NCBI GenBank assembly: GCA_036563665.1
Contig: DATCLY010000029.1
Location: forward strand, 71,329-135,328
Reading direction: 5' to 3'
Length of the DNA: 64,000 nt
DNA from: FEN-1219 sp036563665
Lineage (GTDB): Bacteria; Pseudomonadota; Gammaproteobacteria; Steroidobacterales; Rariloculaceae
Part shown: positions 24,900-34,267 of the stretch, piece after piece
Layout of the letters: every line of letters begins with the position of its first letter
How positions within the stretch are numbered: the first letter of the stretch is position 1
Program-made: the position numbers and the translations under genes
Notes under the pieces: generated by a model
Told to the model about the DNA's origin: nothing
Database searches by the model: none
Seen by the model: only the letters and a program-made list of their open reading frames with translations

Positions 24900-27800
24900 T
24901 CTCGAACTATTTCATCGACCGGCCGCTGTTCGCGACGGTCGTGTCCGCGTTCATCGTGATCGCGGGGCTCGCGGCGTTTCGCGCGCTGCCCGTGGCGATG
25001 TACCCGGACATCACGCCGCCGCAGGTCAGCGTGACCACGGTGTATCCGGGCGCGAGCGCCGACGTCGTGGCCGAGACCGTGGCCGCGCCCCTCGAGCAGG
25101 CGCTGAACGGCGTGGAGGACATGCTGTACCTGCGCTCGGCCAGCTCCTCCAGCGGCTCGCTCGAGATCGCCATCACGTTCGCCGTGGGCACGGATCCGGA
25201 CATCGCCGTGATCAACGTGCAGAACCGCGTGCAGAGCGCGCTGCAGATGCTGCCGGAGGAGGTGCGGCGCCAGGGCGTCACGGTGGCGAAGACGCTGCCG
25301 TCGTTCCTGCAGATCGTGACGTTCGACTCGCCGGACGGCCGCTACGACGAGCTGTTCGTGTCGAACTACGCGACGCTCAACGTGATCGACGAGCTGCGCC
25401 GCATCCCCGGCGTGGGCAACGTGCAGGTGTTCGGCGGGCGCGACTACTCCATCCGCATCTGGCTCGCGCCCGATCGGCTCGCGGAGCTCGGGCTCACGCC
25501 GTCCGACGTGGCCGAAGCCGTCCGGGAGCAGAACGCGCAATCCGCGGCCGGCAGAGTCGGCGACGAGCCGATGCACGAGCGCGTGGACATGACCCTCACG
25601 GTCACCACCCAGGCCCGGCTGTCCGACCCGGAGCAGTTCGAGCGCATCGTGCTCAAGACGGGCGAGGGCGGCGAGATCGTGCGGCTCGGCGACGTGGCGC
25701 GCGTGGAGCTCGGCGCCCGCGACTACTCGTTTGGCTTGACGCGCAAGGGCCGCCCCGTCGTGGGCGCGGCGATCCAGCTCGCGCCCGAGGCCAACGCGCT
25801 CGAGACGGCGCGGCTCGTGTACGAGCGGCTCGAGGAGCTCGGGCAGAGCTTCCCGCCGGGCCTCACCTGGGCCGTGCCGTACGACGTGAGCGAGTACGTG
25901 CGGGTGTCCATGCGCGAGGTGGCCATGACCTTCTTCGAGGCCATGGTGCTCGTGTTCTTCGTCGTGTGGCTGTTCCTCCACAACCTGCGCGCCACCGTCA
26001 TCCCGTCGCTCGCCGTGCCGGTGTCGCTGATCGGCACGTTCGCGGGCATGTACCTGCTCGGCTTCTCGATCAACTCGCTCACGCTGTTCGGCATGGTGCT
26101 CGCGATCGGCATCGTGGTGGACGACGCCATCGTCGTGCTCGAGAACGTGGAGCGCCACATGCGCTCGGAGCACGTGGACTCGCGCGAGGCCACGCGCCGC
26201 GCGATGGCCGAGGTGAGCCGGCCGGTCATCGCCATCGTGCTCGTGCTGAACGCCGTGTTCCTGCCCGTGGCGTTCCTGGGCGGCCTCGTGGGCGAGATGT
26301 ACCGCCAGTTCGCCATCACCATCGCCGTGTCGGTGAGCATCTCGGGCTTCGTGGCGCTCACGCTGACTCCGGCCCTGTGCGCGCGGCTGCTGCGCACGGG
26401 CGAGGTGCAGCCGAAGGGGCTCCTGCGGCACTTCGACGCGCTGTTCTCCAGAGTCACGCGCTTCTATACCTCGGGCGTGGCCTGGGTGCTGCGCCACGGC
26501 GCGGTGGCCGTGATCGTGATCGGCGTCATGCTGCTCGTCACCTGGCTCGTCTCGCGTTACGTGCCGCGAGCGCTCGTGCCGGACGAGGACCAGGGTTACG
26601 TGTTGAGCATCGTGGCGCTGCCGCCGGCCTCGTCGCTGCAGCGCACCTGGGACACGCTCGAGCAGCTCGACGAGGCGGCGTTCGCGCATCCCGCGTACGA
26701 GGACAACATCACGGTGGCCGGCTTCGACGTGCTGACCGGCGCGCAGCGCAGCAACGCGGGCGTGAGCTGGGTGCTGCTCAAGGACTGGTCGGAGCGCGAG
26801 GAGCCCGGCATGAGCGCGCCCGAGGTGGCGTTCTCGCTGCTCGGTGCGGGCTCGCAGATCAAGGACGGGTTCGTGTTCTCGCTGTCCCCGCCGCCGATCG
26901 AGGGCATGTCGAACACGGGCGGCTTCGAGGGCTTCGTGCAGATGCGCTCCGGCAACGACTACGCGGCGCTCGAGGCGGCCACGCAGCAGCTCATCGCCGC
27001 CGCGGCGCAGCGGCCGGAGCTCGCGCAGGTGTCGACGTCGTATTCCGCGCAGGTGCCGCGCGTGCACGTGGAGGTGGACCTCGAGAAGGCGAAGCTCCTG
27101 GGCGTCGATCTCGACGACGTGAACATCACGCTGCAGAGCACGTTCGGCGCGTATTACGTGAACGATTTCAACCGCAACGGGCGCGTGTATCGCGTGCAGC
27201 TGCAGTCGGAGGCGAAGTACCGCGCGTATCCCGAGGACATCCGCGACGTCTACGTGCGCTCCGAAAGCGGCGCCATGCCGCCGCTCACGGCCATCGCGAG
27301 CGTCAAGCACGTCACGGGCCCGGACGTGATCGAGCGCTTCAACCTGTTTCCGGCGGCGCGGCTGTCGGGCGAGCCCGCGCCGGGCTACAGCTCCGGCCAG
27401 GCGCTCGCCGTCATGGAGGAGCTCGCCGCCGAGCACCTGCCGGAGGGCTTCGCGCTCGCCTGGTCCGGCATCTCGTTCCAGGAGAAGACGAGCGGGCAGA
27501 ACACGCTCGCCATCTTCGGGCTCGCCGTGCTCATGGTGTTCCTGATCCTGGCCGCCCAGTACGAGCGCATCACGCTGCCGTTCGCCGTGATCCTCGCGGT
27601 GCCGTTCGCCGTGTTCGGCGCGTTCATGGCCGTGTGGCTGCGCGGGCTGTACAACGACCTGTATCTGCAGATCGGCCTCGTCACCCTCGTGGGGCTCGCG
27701 GCCAAGAACGCCATCCTGATCGTGGAGTTCGCGGCGCACATGCACCGCGCCGGCATGACGCGCCTGCAGGCCGCCGTCGAGGCCGCGCGTTTACGCTTCC

Positions 27801-28024
27801 GGCCGATCGTCATGACGTCGCTCGCGTTCATTTTGGGCGTCGTGCCGCTCGCGATCAGTTCCGGGGCGGGCGCCGCGAGCCGCCATTCGATCGGCACCGG
27901 CGTCATCGGCGGCATGCTGGCAGCGACGTTCATCGCCGTGCTGTTCATTCCGCTGTTCTACGTGTGGACGTCGCGCGCGGGCGCGTACCTGCGCGGCGAG
28001 CGCGGGCCGGAGCTCAGCACCTGA
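24896..28024 (+). CDS. RND efflux pump, HAE1 family permease
   Basis: A 1042-residue inner-membrane pump of the AcrB/MexB size and fold. The N-terminus ISNYFIDRPLFATVVSAFIVIAGLAAFRALPVAMYP is typical. Twelve membrane helices in two sets and two large periplasmic loops are visible. The proton-relay Asp pair is in helix 4 (FGMVLAIGIVVDDAIVVLENVER). The C-terminal set includes GLAAKNAILIVEFA with its Lys. It exports drugs, solvents or aromatic compounds by proton antiport. Start: GTG at 24896, overlapping the adaptor stop (GTGA), so the two are translated together. It ends 12 bases from a convergent gene. Confidence 0.94.
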   Translation: MISNYFIDRPLFATVVSAFIVIAGLAAFRALPVAMYPDITPPQVSVTTVYPGASADVVAETVAAPLEQALNGVEDMLYLRSASSSSGSLEIAITFAVGTDPDIAVINVQNRVQSALQMLPEEVRRQGVTVAKTLPSFLQIVTFDSPDGRYDELFVSNYATLNVIDELRRIPGVGNVQVFGGRDYSIRIWLAPDRLAELGLTPSDVAEAVREQNAQSAAGRVGDEPMHERVDMTLTVTTQARLSDPEQFERIVLKTGEGGEIVRLGDVARVELGARDYSFGLTRKGRPVVGAAIQLAPEANALETARLVYERLEELGQSFPPGLTWAVPYDVSEYVRVSMREVAMTFFEAMVLVFFVVWLFLHNLRATVIPSLAVPVSLIGTFAGMYLLGFSINSLTLFGMVLAIGIVVDDAIVVLENVERHMRSEHVDSREATRRAMAEVSRPVIAIVLVLNAVFLPVAFLGGLVGEMYRQFAITIAVSVSISGFVALTLTPALCARLLRTGEVQPKGLLRHFDALFSRVTRFYTSGVAWVLRHGAVAVIVIGVMLLVTWLVSRYVPRALVPDEDQGYVLSIVALPPASSLQRTWDTLEQLDEAAFAHPAYEDNITVAGFDVLTGAQRSNAGVSWVLLKDWSEREEPGMSAPEVAFSLLGAGSQIKDGFVFSLSPPPIEGMSNTGGFEGFVQMRSGNDYAALEAATQQLIAAAAQRPELAQVSTSYSAQVPRVHVEVDLEKAKLLGVDLDDVNITLQSTFGAYYVNDFNRNGRVYRVQLQSEAKYRAYPEDIRDVYVRSESGAMPPLTAIASVKHVTGPDVIERFNLFPAARLSGEPAPGYSSGQALAVMEELAAEHLPEGFALAWSGISFQEKTSGQNTLAIFGLAVLMVFLILAAQYERITLPFAVILAVPFAVFGAFMAVWLRGLYNDLYLQIGLVTLVGLAAKNAILIVEFAAHMHRAGMTRLQAAVEAARLRFRPIVMTSLAFILGVVPLAISSGAGAASRHSIGTGVIGGMLAATFIAVLFIPLFYVWTSRAGAYLRGERGPELST

Positions 28025-28036
28025 GGCTTCGCCCCG

Positions 28037-28819
28037 TCAGTCGCAGGTGAAGTCCTGCGGCAGGCAGAACGCGGACTCGCGGGAGAAGCTCGCGCCGCCG
28101 CCGAGCGTGGCGGCGGAGCTCACGCCCGACGCCGAGGTCGCTCTCGAGGTGACGCTCGATGCGGCGGTGACGCCCCGTCCGGCCGACATGCGGCCGTCGC
28201 TGGCGTCGGGGCTCAGGGAAAAGCTCGACATGCCGGTGCTCGTGCTGCTCGTGGACGTGACGGTGGGCGTGCCCAGAGCGGGCGAGGACGTCGTGAAGCT
28301 CGACGTTCCGAGGCCGGCGCCCGAGGCGCCGGCGGCGGTACCGGTGCCGACGCTGGACGCGGACGAGGTGCCGAGACCGGTCGCCGGTCCCACGCCCGTC
28401 GCCGTGCTGCCCGTGCTCCGGGGTGCGCCGGGCGAGGTCGGCCCTGCGCCGAGCGACGTGGCGCTCGCCCCGAGCGAGCCGAAGCCGCGCGAGAACGAGC
28501 CGCCGGAGCCGATGCCGGCCGTGCCGAGGCCCGTGGTGGTGCCCAAGGTCGACGTGCGCGTGCGGCCGAGGGAGCGCGTCTCCGTCACGGACGGGATCAG
28601 CGCTCCGGGCCGGGTGCTGCTCGTCACGTTGGCGATGTTCTGGTTGCCCGTCCTGATCCCGCGCTCGGGGATGACGTCGCGGCCGCGGGCGTCGCCGTCG
28701 AAGCCGCCGCCCGCCTCGAATCCCCCACCGAACCCGCCGCCCTGCTGGGCCCACGCGGGGATCGCGAGCATCAAGGCCGCGGCCGCCGCGACCGCCCCGT
28801 GAAAGCGTTTCCCTGCCAT
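28037..28819 (-). CDS. Secreted low-complexity Ser/Thr/Gly/Ala-rich protein
   Basis: No family recognised. The 260-residue product has a clean signal peptide (MAGKRFHGAVAAAAALMLAIPAWA). About 215 residues made mostly of Gly, Ser, Thr and Ala follow, with irregular repeats such as GTTTGLGTAGIGSGG, TGVGPATGLGTSS and STSSTSTGMSS. A short ordered C-terminus, SRESAFCLPQDFTCD, contains two cysteines that could form a disulfide or attach the protein. A good ribosome site AAGGAG stands seven bases before the ATG at 28819. Codon use follows the neighbours and the signal peptide is convincing, so it is likely real despite the biased composition. It may be a surface, biofilm or matrix protein. It diverges from glyA. 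Confidence 0.6.
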   Translation of the reverse strand: MAGKRFHGAVAAAAALMLAIPAWAQQGGGFGGGFEAGGGFDGDARGRDVIPERGIRTGNQNIANVTSSTRPGALIPSVTETRSLGRTRTSTLGTTTGLGTAGIGSGGSFSRGFGSLGASATSLGAGPTSPGAPRSTGSTATGVGPATGLGTSSASSVGTGTAAGASGAGLGTSSFTTSSPALGTPTVTSTSSTSTGMSSFSLSPDASDGRMSAGRGVTAASSVTSRATSASGVSSAATLGGGASFSRESAFCLPQDFTCD

Positions 28820-28899
28820 GCGCCGTCTCCTTCGCCGGCGAAGCGGCCGGCCGCCGTCCATCCTGCCCGTGCCTTGCAAGAATGATTCCGACCGGGCCT

Positions 28900-28930
28900 T
28901 TGGCGGCGTGCGCGTTCGCGCCTGTACACT
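28900..28930 (+). promoter_or_regulatory. Candidate glyA promoter
   Basis: TTGGCG at 28900-28905 and TACACT at 28925-28930 with a long 19-base spacer. The glyA ATG is 37 bases beyond, with GGAAAGGA between. Confidence 0.33.
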
Positions 28931-28966
28931 ATCGCCCCGTTTCCCCGGGCACGGAAAGGACCCTCC

Positions 28967-30220
28967 ATGTCGGACATGCCGGCGCTGCGCGCCACGGACC
29001 CTGAGATCTACGAGCTGATCCAAGCGGAAAAGCGCCGCGAGGACGAGTACATCCGCCTGATCCCGTCCGAGAACTACGCCTCGAAGGCGGTCATGGAGGC
29101 CACCGGGTCGATTCTCGCGAACAAGTATTCCGAGGGTTATCCGGGCAGGCGGTACTACGAAGGGCAGGTCTACATCGACCAGATCGAGACGCTCGCCATC
29201 GAGCGCGCGAAGGCGCTCTTCGGCGCCGCGCATGCGAACGTGCAGCCGTACTCGGGGTCGCCGGCCAATCAGGCCGTGTATCTCGCGCTGCTCGAGCCCG
29301 GCGACACGGTCATGGGGCTCGGCCTGCCGTTCGGCGGCCACCTGACGCACGGCTGGAACGTGAACTTCTCCGGCACGGTTTACAAGGCGGTGCAGTACGA
29401 CGTCGACCCGCAGACGCATCGCGTCGATCTGAACCGCGTGGAAGATCTCGCGAAGCGGGCGAGGCCGAAGGTGATCTTCTGCGGCGGCACCGCTTATCCG
29501 CGCACCTGGGACTTCGCCGGGTTCGCCGAAGTGGCGAAGTCGGTGGGCGCGGTGCTCGTGGCGGACATCGCCCACATCGCGGGGCTCGTGGCCGCCGGCG
29601 TGCATCCGCATCCCTTCCCTCACGCGCAGATCGTCACGTCCACCACGCACAAGACGCTGCGGGGCCCGCGCGGCGGGCTGGTGCTGTCCGACGGCACGTA
29701 TGCCAAGGAGCTCGACCGCGCGGTGTTTCCGGGCCTGCAGGGCGGCCCCCACAACCACACCACGGCGGCGATCGCCGTGGCGCTCAAGGAGGCGGCGACG
29801 CCCGAGTTCCGCGAGTATGCGCGGCAGGTGGTGGCGAATGCGAAGGTGCTCGCGGCGGAGCTCGCGGAGAGGGGGCTGCGGCTCATCTCCGGCGGCACCG
29901 ACAACCACCTGATCCTCATCGACGTGACGCCGCGCGGGATCAACGGCAAGCCCGCGGCGCAGGCGCTGCACGCGGCGGGCATCGAGTGCAACTACAACAC
30001 GATCCCGTTCGACCCGCGGAAGCCCTTCGACCCCAGCGGAATCCGCATCGGGACGCCGGCGGTGACGTCGCGCGGCATGAAGGAGATCGAGATGCGCGCG
30101 ATCGCCGCGTGGATCGACCGCGCGCTCGCGGCGGCGGGCGACGCGCAGGCGCTCGAGCGCATCCGCCGCGAGATCGCCGAGTTCTGCCGCGCGTTCCCGG
30201 CGCCCGGCATCGCCGTCTAG
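28967..30220 (+). CDS. glyA: Serine hydroxymethyltransferase
   Basis: A 417-residue PLP enzyme interconverting serine plus tetrahydrofolate with glycine plus 5,10-methylene-tetrahydrofolate, the main source of one-carbon units. Length and start match the family. Visible motifs are RLIPSENYASKAVMEATGS near the N-terminus, YPGRRYYEGQVYID, and the PLP Lys229 in VTSTTHKTLRGPRGG. A C-terminal GIRIGTPAVTSRGM follows. It is cytoplasmic. AAGGACCCTCC precedes the ATG. The nearby MetF-like reductase at 34403 uses its product, although the genes are not adjacent. No glycine riboswitch is evident upstream. Confidence 0.96.
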   Translation: MSDMPALRATDPEIYELIQAEKRREDEYIRLIPSENYASKAVMEATGSILANKYSEGYPGRRYYEGQVYIDQIETLAIERAKALFGAAHANVQPYSGSPANQAVYLALLEPGDTVMGLGLPFGGHLTHGWNVNFSGTVYKAVQYDVDPQTHRVDLNRVEDLAKRARPKVIFCGGTAYPRTWDFAGFAEVAKSVGAVLVADIAHIAGLVAAGVHPHPFPHAQIVTSTTHKTLRGPRGGLVLSDGTYAKELDRAVFPGLQGGPHNHTTAAIAVALKEAATPEFREYARQVVANAKVLAAELAERGLRLISGGTDNHLILIDVTPRGINGKPAAQALHAAGIECNYNTIPFDPRKPFDPSGIRIGTPAVTSRGMKEIEMRAIAAWIDRALAAAGDAQALERIRREIAEFCRAFPAPGIAV

Positions 30221-30348
30221 CACGGCGCGGCGCCGTAGCCGCCGATCCTCAGCGCCTTTTGCGACGCGTCGCCTTTGCGTTGCCGCCGGGGACATCGCGT
30301 GCCTGGCGTCCGCGCAGGGGCCCGGCTTGTCGCGAGAGCGAACAGAAC

Positions 30349-30372
30349 CGCGGAGGCGGCAGTGCCTCCGCG
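30349..30372 (-). terminator. Hairpin, probable terminator of the YceI gene
   Basis: A perfect 9-base stem CGCGGAGGC/GCCTCCGCG with a 6-base loop lies between the convergent glyA and yceI genes, 36 bases beyond the yceI stop. On the minus strand it is followed by GTTCTGTTCG, a weak T-rich stretch. Confidence 0.42.
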
Positions 30373-30407
30373 ATTCGCTCAACGATGTGACCGCGTGGAT
30401 GCGGTGA

Positions 30408-30962
30408 TCAGGAGGCGGGTTTCAGGTCGAGCTTCACCTCGACGGTGACGTCCTGGCCTACCCAGCTCGTGTCGTTCCAGCCTTCGCCCACGTTGAAGTC
30501 GAAGCGGTTGACGACCATCGTGCCGTTGAACTTCGAGCCGTCGAACGTGAAGCTCATGACCACGGGCTTCGTCTGGCCCTTGAGCGTGAGGTTGCCGTTC
30601 GCCTTGTAGGTGCCGTTCTCGCCGGCCTCGATGCTGGTCGACTCGAACCGCGCCTCCGGATACTGGTCGACGGCGAACCAGTCAGCGTCGAGCAGCGCGG
30701 CATCGCGATCGGGGTCGCGCGTGTTCACCGACTCGAGCTTCACGACGCCGACGATGCTGCCCTTGGTGGGATCGCTCGGGTCGAGGTCGATCTGCGCCTC
30801 GAAGTCCGAGAAACGCCCGTTGAACTTCGTGCCTTGCTGCACGCCCACGAAGGCGACGGAGCTGGTCTCCTCCACGACGTCGTACTGGACGGCCGCAGCG
30901 CTCCCGGCGTAGCCGGCTGCAATCGCGGCAGCCGCCAGCGCACCCATCGAAATCTTGCTCAT
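30408..30962 (-). CDS. YceI family periplasmic protein
   Basis: A 184-residue exported lipocalin-like protein. A signal peptide (GALAAAAIAAGYAGSAAA) is followed by VQYDVVEETSSVAFVGVQQGTKFNGRFSDFEAQIDLDPSDP. GNLTLKGQTKPVVMSFTF comes later, and the end is GWNDTSWVGQDVTVEVKLDLKP. All are standard for the YceI domain, which binds polyisoprenoid or amphiphilic molecules. The protein is stress- or pH-induced in several bacteria; its role here is unknown. It converges with glyA and diverges from the quinoprotein gene. Confidence 0.93.
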   Translation of the reverse strand: MSKISMGALAAAAIAAGYAGSAAAVQYDVVEETSSVAFVGVQQGTKFNGRFSDFEAQIDLDPSDPTKGSIVGVVKLESVNTRDPDRDAALLDADWFAVDQYPEARFESTSIEAGENGTYKANGNLTLKGQTKPVVMSFTFDGSKFNGTMVVNRFDFNVGEGWNDTSWVGQDVTVEVKLDLKPAS

Positions 30963-31238
30963 GCTCGAGCCCCTGTGCTTGCGTCACTCGATGCCGCCAT
31001 TGTATCGACGCCTTCGAAGGTGCGCCAAACGCGCGGTTCAGCGGCGGTTCAGCTTCGGCGTGGGAAGCGGAGCGCGAAAAGCGCGGTACGCGCAGGCGTT
31101 TCCGCAACGGCCATCGGCGAGTCGCTGAACCGAGGGCGGCGTGCCGCGGGTTAGAATGCCGGGCGCCGGGGGGACTGTGCGGAGCGTTATGTCATTGGCG
31201 GGAGGACCCGCGGCGCTCGTGAGCGGGCGGTACGAACG

Positions 31239-33095
31239 ATGACGGCGGCACGGCTCGTGTGCGTGCTCGCTCCGCTCGCGCTCGTCGCGTGCGGCCGCGG
31301 GCCGGCGGCGGACGCGGGCACGCCTCCGGCCACGCCCGCTCCCTACGCCCACTTCCTCGCGGCGGCCGACTGGCCGACCTACAACCGCGACCTCGCGGGC
31401 ACGCGCTATTCGCCGCTGGACCAGATCGACGTGCGCAACGTGGCCCGGCTCGTCGAGGCGTGGCGCTATCCGTTGCCGCCGTTCCCGGACGCGTCCGGCT
31501 ACGAGCTCACGCCGCTCGCCGTCGACGGCGTGCTGTATCTCGCGGCGGCGGACCGCATCGTCGCGCTCGCCGCCGACACGGGCACGGAGCGCTGGCGCCA
31601 CGTGGTGCGGGGCGAGCCGCCGTCGCCGCGCGGGGTCACGTACTGGCCGGGCGATGCGGAGACGCCGCCGCGGCTCTTCTACACGGCGGGTCGGCGGCTC
31701 GCGGCCCTGGACGCGGCGACGGGCCAGCCCGTGCGGGCGTTCGGCTCGGGCGGCGCCGTCGAGATGCCCATTCCGTACCGCTCGGCCCCCACCGCCTTCG
31801 AGCATCTGCTGATCGTCGGCTCCGACGGTCCGCCCGGCAGCGTCCGCGCGTACAGCGCCCGCACGGGCGCCCAGGTGTGGCTGTTCAGCGCCGTGCCCCG
31901 GCCGGGTGAAGCCGGGTCCGATGCGGCGGCGAGCGATGCGTGGGGCGGTCGGCACGGTCTGCTGCATCGCGCGGCCTCGTTCACCGTGGACGTGGACCGC
32001 GCGCTCGTCTACGCCGTGTTCGGCGGCTCGGGGCCGAACGCGCACGACGGCGGCGAGCCTCCCGGCGATGCGCAGCTCGGCAACGCCGTCGTCGCCCTGG
32101 ATGCGCGCACCGGCGCGCGGCGCTGGCACTTCCACACCCTGCGCCACGAGGTGTGGGACCACGACCTGCCGGCTGCCCCGACGCTGCTCGACGTGACGAT
32201 TCGCGACGCGACCGTGCCCGTGCTCGTGCTGCCGTCGAGACCCGGCTATCTCTACATCCTGAACCGCGTGACCGGCGAGCCGCTGTTCGGCGTGGAGGAA
32301 AGCCCCGTGCCGCCCGGCGACGTGCCGGGCGCCGCGACGTCGCGCGCCAGGCCGATCCCCGTGAAGCCGCCGCCGCTCGCCCGCACGAGCTTCGCGCCGA
32401 GCGATCTCGTGACGGCCGAGGACACGACCGCCGAACACGCCGCGTTCTGCCGGCAGCTGCGCGAGCGAGGGGGCGGGCAGCGCGACGCGGCGGGACCGGC
32501 GCCGCGCGCGACCGTGGTCTTCCCGGGCTCGGCGGGCGGGGCGGGGTGGGGCGGCGCCGCTGCCGATCCCACGCGCGGCTTCGTGTTCGTGAACACCGCG
32601 GACGCCGGCGACCTCGTCTGGCCCGAGACGGCCGACGGCGGCGGCACGGCCCCGACCACGGCCGGCTTCTGGTGGGACGGCACGGGCGGCGACGCCGGGC
32701 CGCGCGCCGGCGAGACCTGGCCGTGCCAGAAGCCGCCATGGGGCCGGCTGACGGCGGTGAGCGCCTCGTCCGGCGAGATCGTGTGGCAGGTGCCGCTCGG
32801 CGTCACGGCGGAGCTGCCGCCTGGCAAGCAGGGCACGGGGCGGCTCAACCGGGGCGGGCCGATCGTCACGGCGGGCGGGCTCGTGTTCGTCGCGGCCACC
32901 GACGACCGGCGCCTGCGGGCGTTCGCGTCGCGCACGGGCGAGGAGCTCTGGAGCGCGGAGCTGCCGCGGCCTGGGCACGCCGTCCCGATCACCTACCAGG
33001 CGCGAAACGGCAAGCAGTACGTGGCCGTGACTGCGGGCGGCCCCGCCGATGCCGCCGCGGGCGCGCCGGCCGTTATCGCCTACGCGCTGCCATGA
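31239..33095 (+). CDS. PQQ-dependent dehydrogenase-like lipoprotein (glucose/quinate-dehydrogenase type propeller)
   Basis: A 618-residue quinoprotein. A lipobox with Cys18 (LALVACG) anchors it to a membrane facing the periplasm. The eight-bladed propeller begins ADWPTYNRDLAGTRYSPLDQI. The motif LRHEVWDHDLPAAPTL (about 303-318) corresponds to the catalytic-Asp region of membrane glucose/quinate dehydrogenases, and PGYLYILNRVTGEPLFGVEE follows. There is no five-helix membrane domain, unlike true glucose dehydrogenase, so electrons must pass to a separate acceptor. The stop overlaps the pobA start (ATGA), so the two are coupled; its substrate may feed PobA, for example an aromatic or quinate-like alcohol. 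No PQQ synthesis gene is in the window. Confidence 0.88.
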   Translation: MTAARLVCVLAPLALVACGRGPAADAGTPPATPAPYAHFLAAADWPTYNRDLAGTRYSPLDQIDVRNVARLVEAWRYPLPPFPDASGYELTPLAVDGVLYLAAADRIVALAADTGTERWRHVVRGEPPSPRGVTYWPGDAETPPRLFYTAGRRLAALDAATGQPVRAFGSGGAVEMPIPYRSAPTAFEHLLIVGSDGPPGSVRAYSARTGAQVWLFSAVPRPGEAGSDAAASDAWGGRHGLLHRAASFTVDVDRALVYAVFGGSGPNAHDGGEPPGDAQLGNAVVALDARTGARRWHFHTLRHEVWDHDLPAAPTLLDVTIRDATVPVLVLPSRPGYLYILNRVTGEPLFGVEESPVPPGDVPGAATSRARPIPVKPPPLARTSFAPSDLVTAEDTTAEHAAFCRQLRERGGGQRDAAGPAPRATVVFPGSAGGAGWGGAAADPTRGFVFVNTADAGDLVWPETADGGGTAPTTAGFWWDGTGGDAGPRAGETWPCQKPPWGRLTAVSASSGEIVWQVPLGVTAELPPGKQGTGRLNRGGPIVTAGGLVFVAATDDRRLRAFASRTGEELWSAELPRPGHAVPITYQARNGKQYVAVTAGGPADAAAGAPAVIAYALP

Positions 33096-34267
33096 CCGTT
33101 CGCACGCAGGTCGGCATCGTCGGGGCGGGCCCCTCCGGCCTGCTGCTCTCCCATCTGCTGCATCTCGCGGGCATCGACAGCGTGGTGCTCGAGCGGCGGA
33201 GCCGCGAGCACGTGCTCGGCCGCATCCGGGCCGGTGTGCTCGAGCAAGGCACCGTGGAGATCCTGAGGCAGGCGGGCCTCGCGCACCGCCTCGACCGCGA
33301 GGGCCTCGTGCACGAGGGCGTGGCCATCGCTTTCGGCGAGCACCGGCTGCGTGTCGACCTGCGGGCCCGCTGCGGCCGCTGCGTCACGGTGTACGGGCAG
33401 ACCGAGCTCACCAAGGACCTCGTGGACGCGCGCACGGCGGCCGGCGGCGCGCTCGTCTACGAGGCCGAGGACGTGGCGCTGCACGGCATCGACGGGGACG
33501 CGCCGGCGCTCACGTACCGCAAGGACGGCGCGACCCATCGGTTGCGCTGCGACTTCGTCGCGGGCTGCGACGGCTACCACGGCGTGACCCGGCGCTCGAT
33601 CCCTGCCAGCGCGATCACCGTGCACGAGCGCGTGTACCCGTACGGCTGGCTCGGCATCGTGGCGGACACGCAGCCCGTCTCCGACGAGCTCGTCTACGCG
33701 AGCCACGACCGGGGCTTTGCGCTCTGCAGCATGCGTTCGCGTACGCGCAGCCGCTGCTACGTGCAGTGCGAGCCGGACGAGGACCCGGCGCGCTGGAGCG
33801 ACGAGCGGTTCTGGAGCGAGCTGCGCGCGCGGCTCCCGGCGGACCTCGCGGCGCGGCTCGAGACCGGGCCGTCGATCGAGAAGAGCGTGGCGCCGCTGCG
33901 CAGCTTCGTGGCGGAGCCCATGCGCTTCGGGCGGCTGTTCCTCGCGGGCGACGCGGCGCACATCGTGCCGCCGACGGGTGCGAAGGGGCTCAATCTCGCG
34001 GTGGCCGACGTCTACCGCCTCGCGCAGGCGCTGATCGCCTACTACAAGGGGGGGCGGAGCGACCTGCTCGACGGCTACTCCGACGCGTGCCTGAAGCGCA
34101 TTTGGAACGCCGAGCGGTTCTCGGCGTGGCTCACGGGGTTGCTGCACCGCCCGCCCGGGAGGAGCACGTTCGACCGGCGATTGCAGCTCGCGGAGCTCGA
34201 GTACCTTGCGAGCTCGGAGGCCGCGCAGACGGCGTTCGCGGAGAACTACGCAGGGCTGCCACTGTAG
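33092..34267 (+). CDS. pobA: 4-hydroxybenzoate 3-monooxygenase
   Basis: A 391-residue flavoprotein that converts 4-hydroxybenzoate, NAD(P)H and oxygen to protocatechuate in the cytoplasm. The length matches PobA. The FAD-binding VGIVGAGPSGLLLSHLL is at about 6-22, with the Asp-Gly motif in FVAGCDGYHGVTRR. The second FAD motif GDAAHIVPPTGAKGLNLAVADVYRLA is at about 286-311. RIRAGVLEQGTVEIL near residue 45 matches the family. It is translationally coupled to the quinoprotein lipoprotein upstream. Protocatechuate formed here could enter the 4,5-cleavage route for which a LigJ homologue is present at 51 kb. No PobR-type regulator is visible. Confidence 0.94.
   Translation: MTVRTQVGIVGAGPSGLLLSHLLHLAGIDSVVLERRSREHVLGRIRAGVLEQGTVEILRQAGLAHRLDREGLVHEGVAIAFGEHRLRVDLRARCGRCVTVYGQTELTKDLVDARTAAGGALVYEAEDVALHGIDGDAPALTYRKDGATHRLRCDFVAGCDGYHGVTRRSIPASAITVHERVYPYGWLGIVADTQPVSDELVYASHDRGFALCSMRSRTRSRCYVQCEPDEDPARWSDERFWSELRARLPADLAARLETGPSIEKSVAPLRSFVAEPMRFGRLFLAGDAAHIVPPTGAKGLNLAVADVYRLAQALIAYYKGGRSDLLDGYSDACLKRIWNAERFSAWLTGLLHRPPGRSTFDRRLQLAELEYLASSEAAQTAFAENYAGLPL

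Noticed and set aside
24353..27745. A 1130-codon minus-strand open frame
   Set aside because: It is entirely opposite the RND pump gene; His/Arg/Glu-rich composition shows it is a mirror frame.
28820..28966. Possible glycine riboswitch ahead of glyA
   Set aside because: The 147-base region has promoter-like sites and a ribosome site but no recognisable aptamer core.
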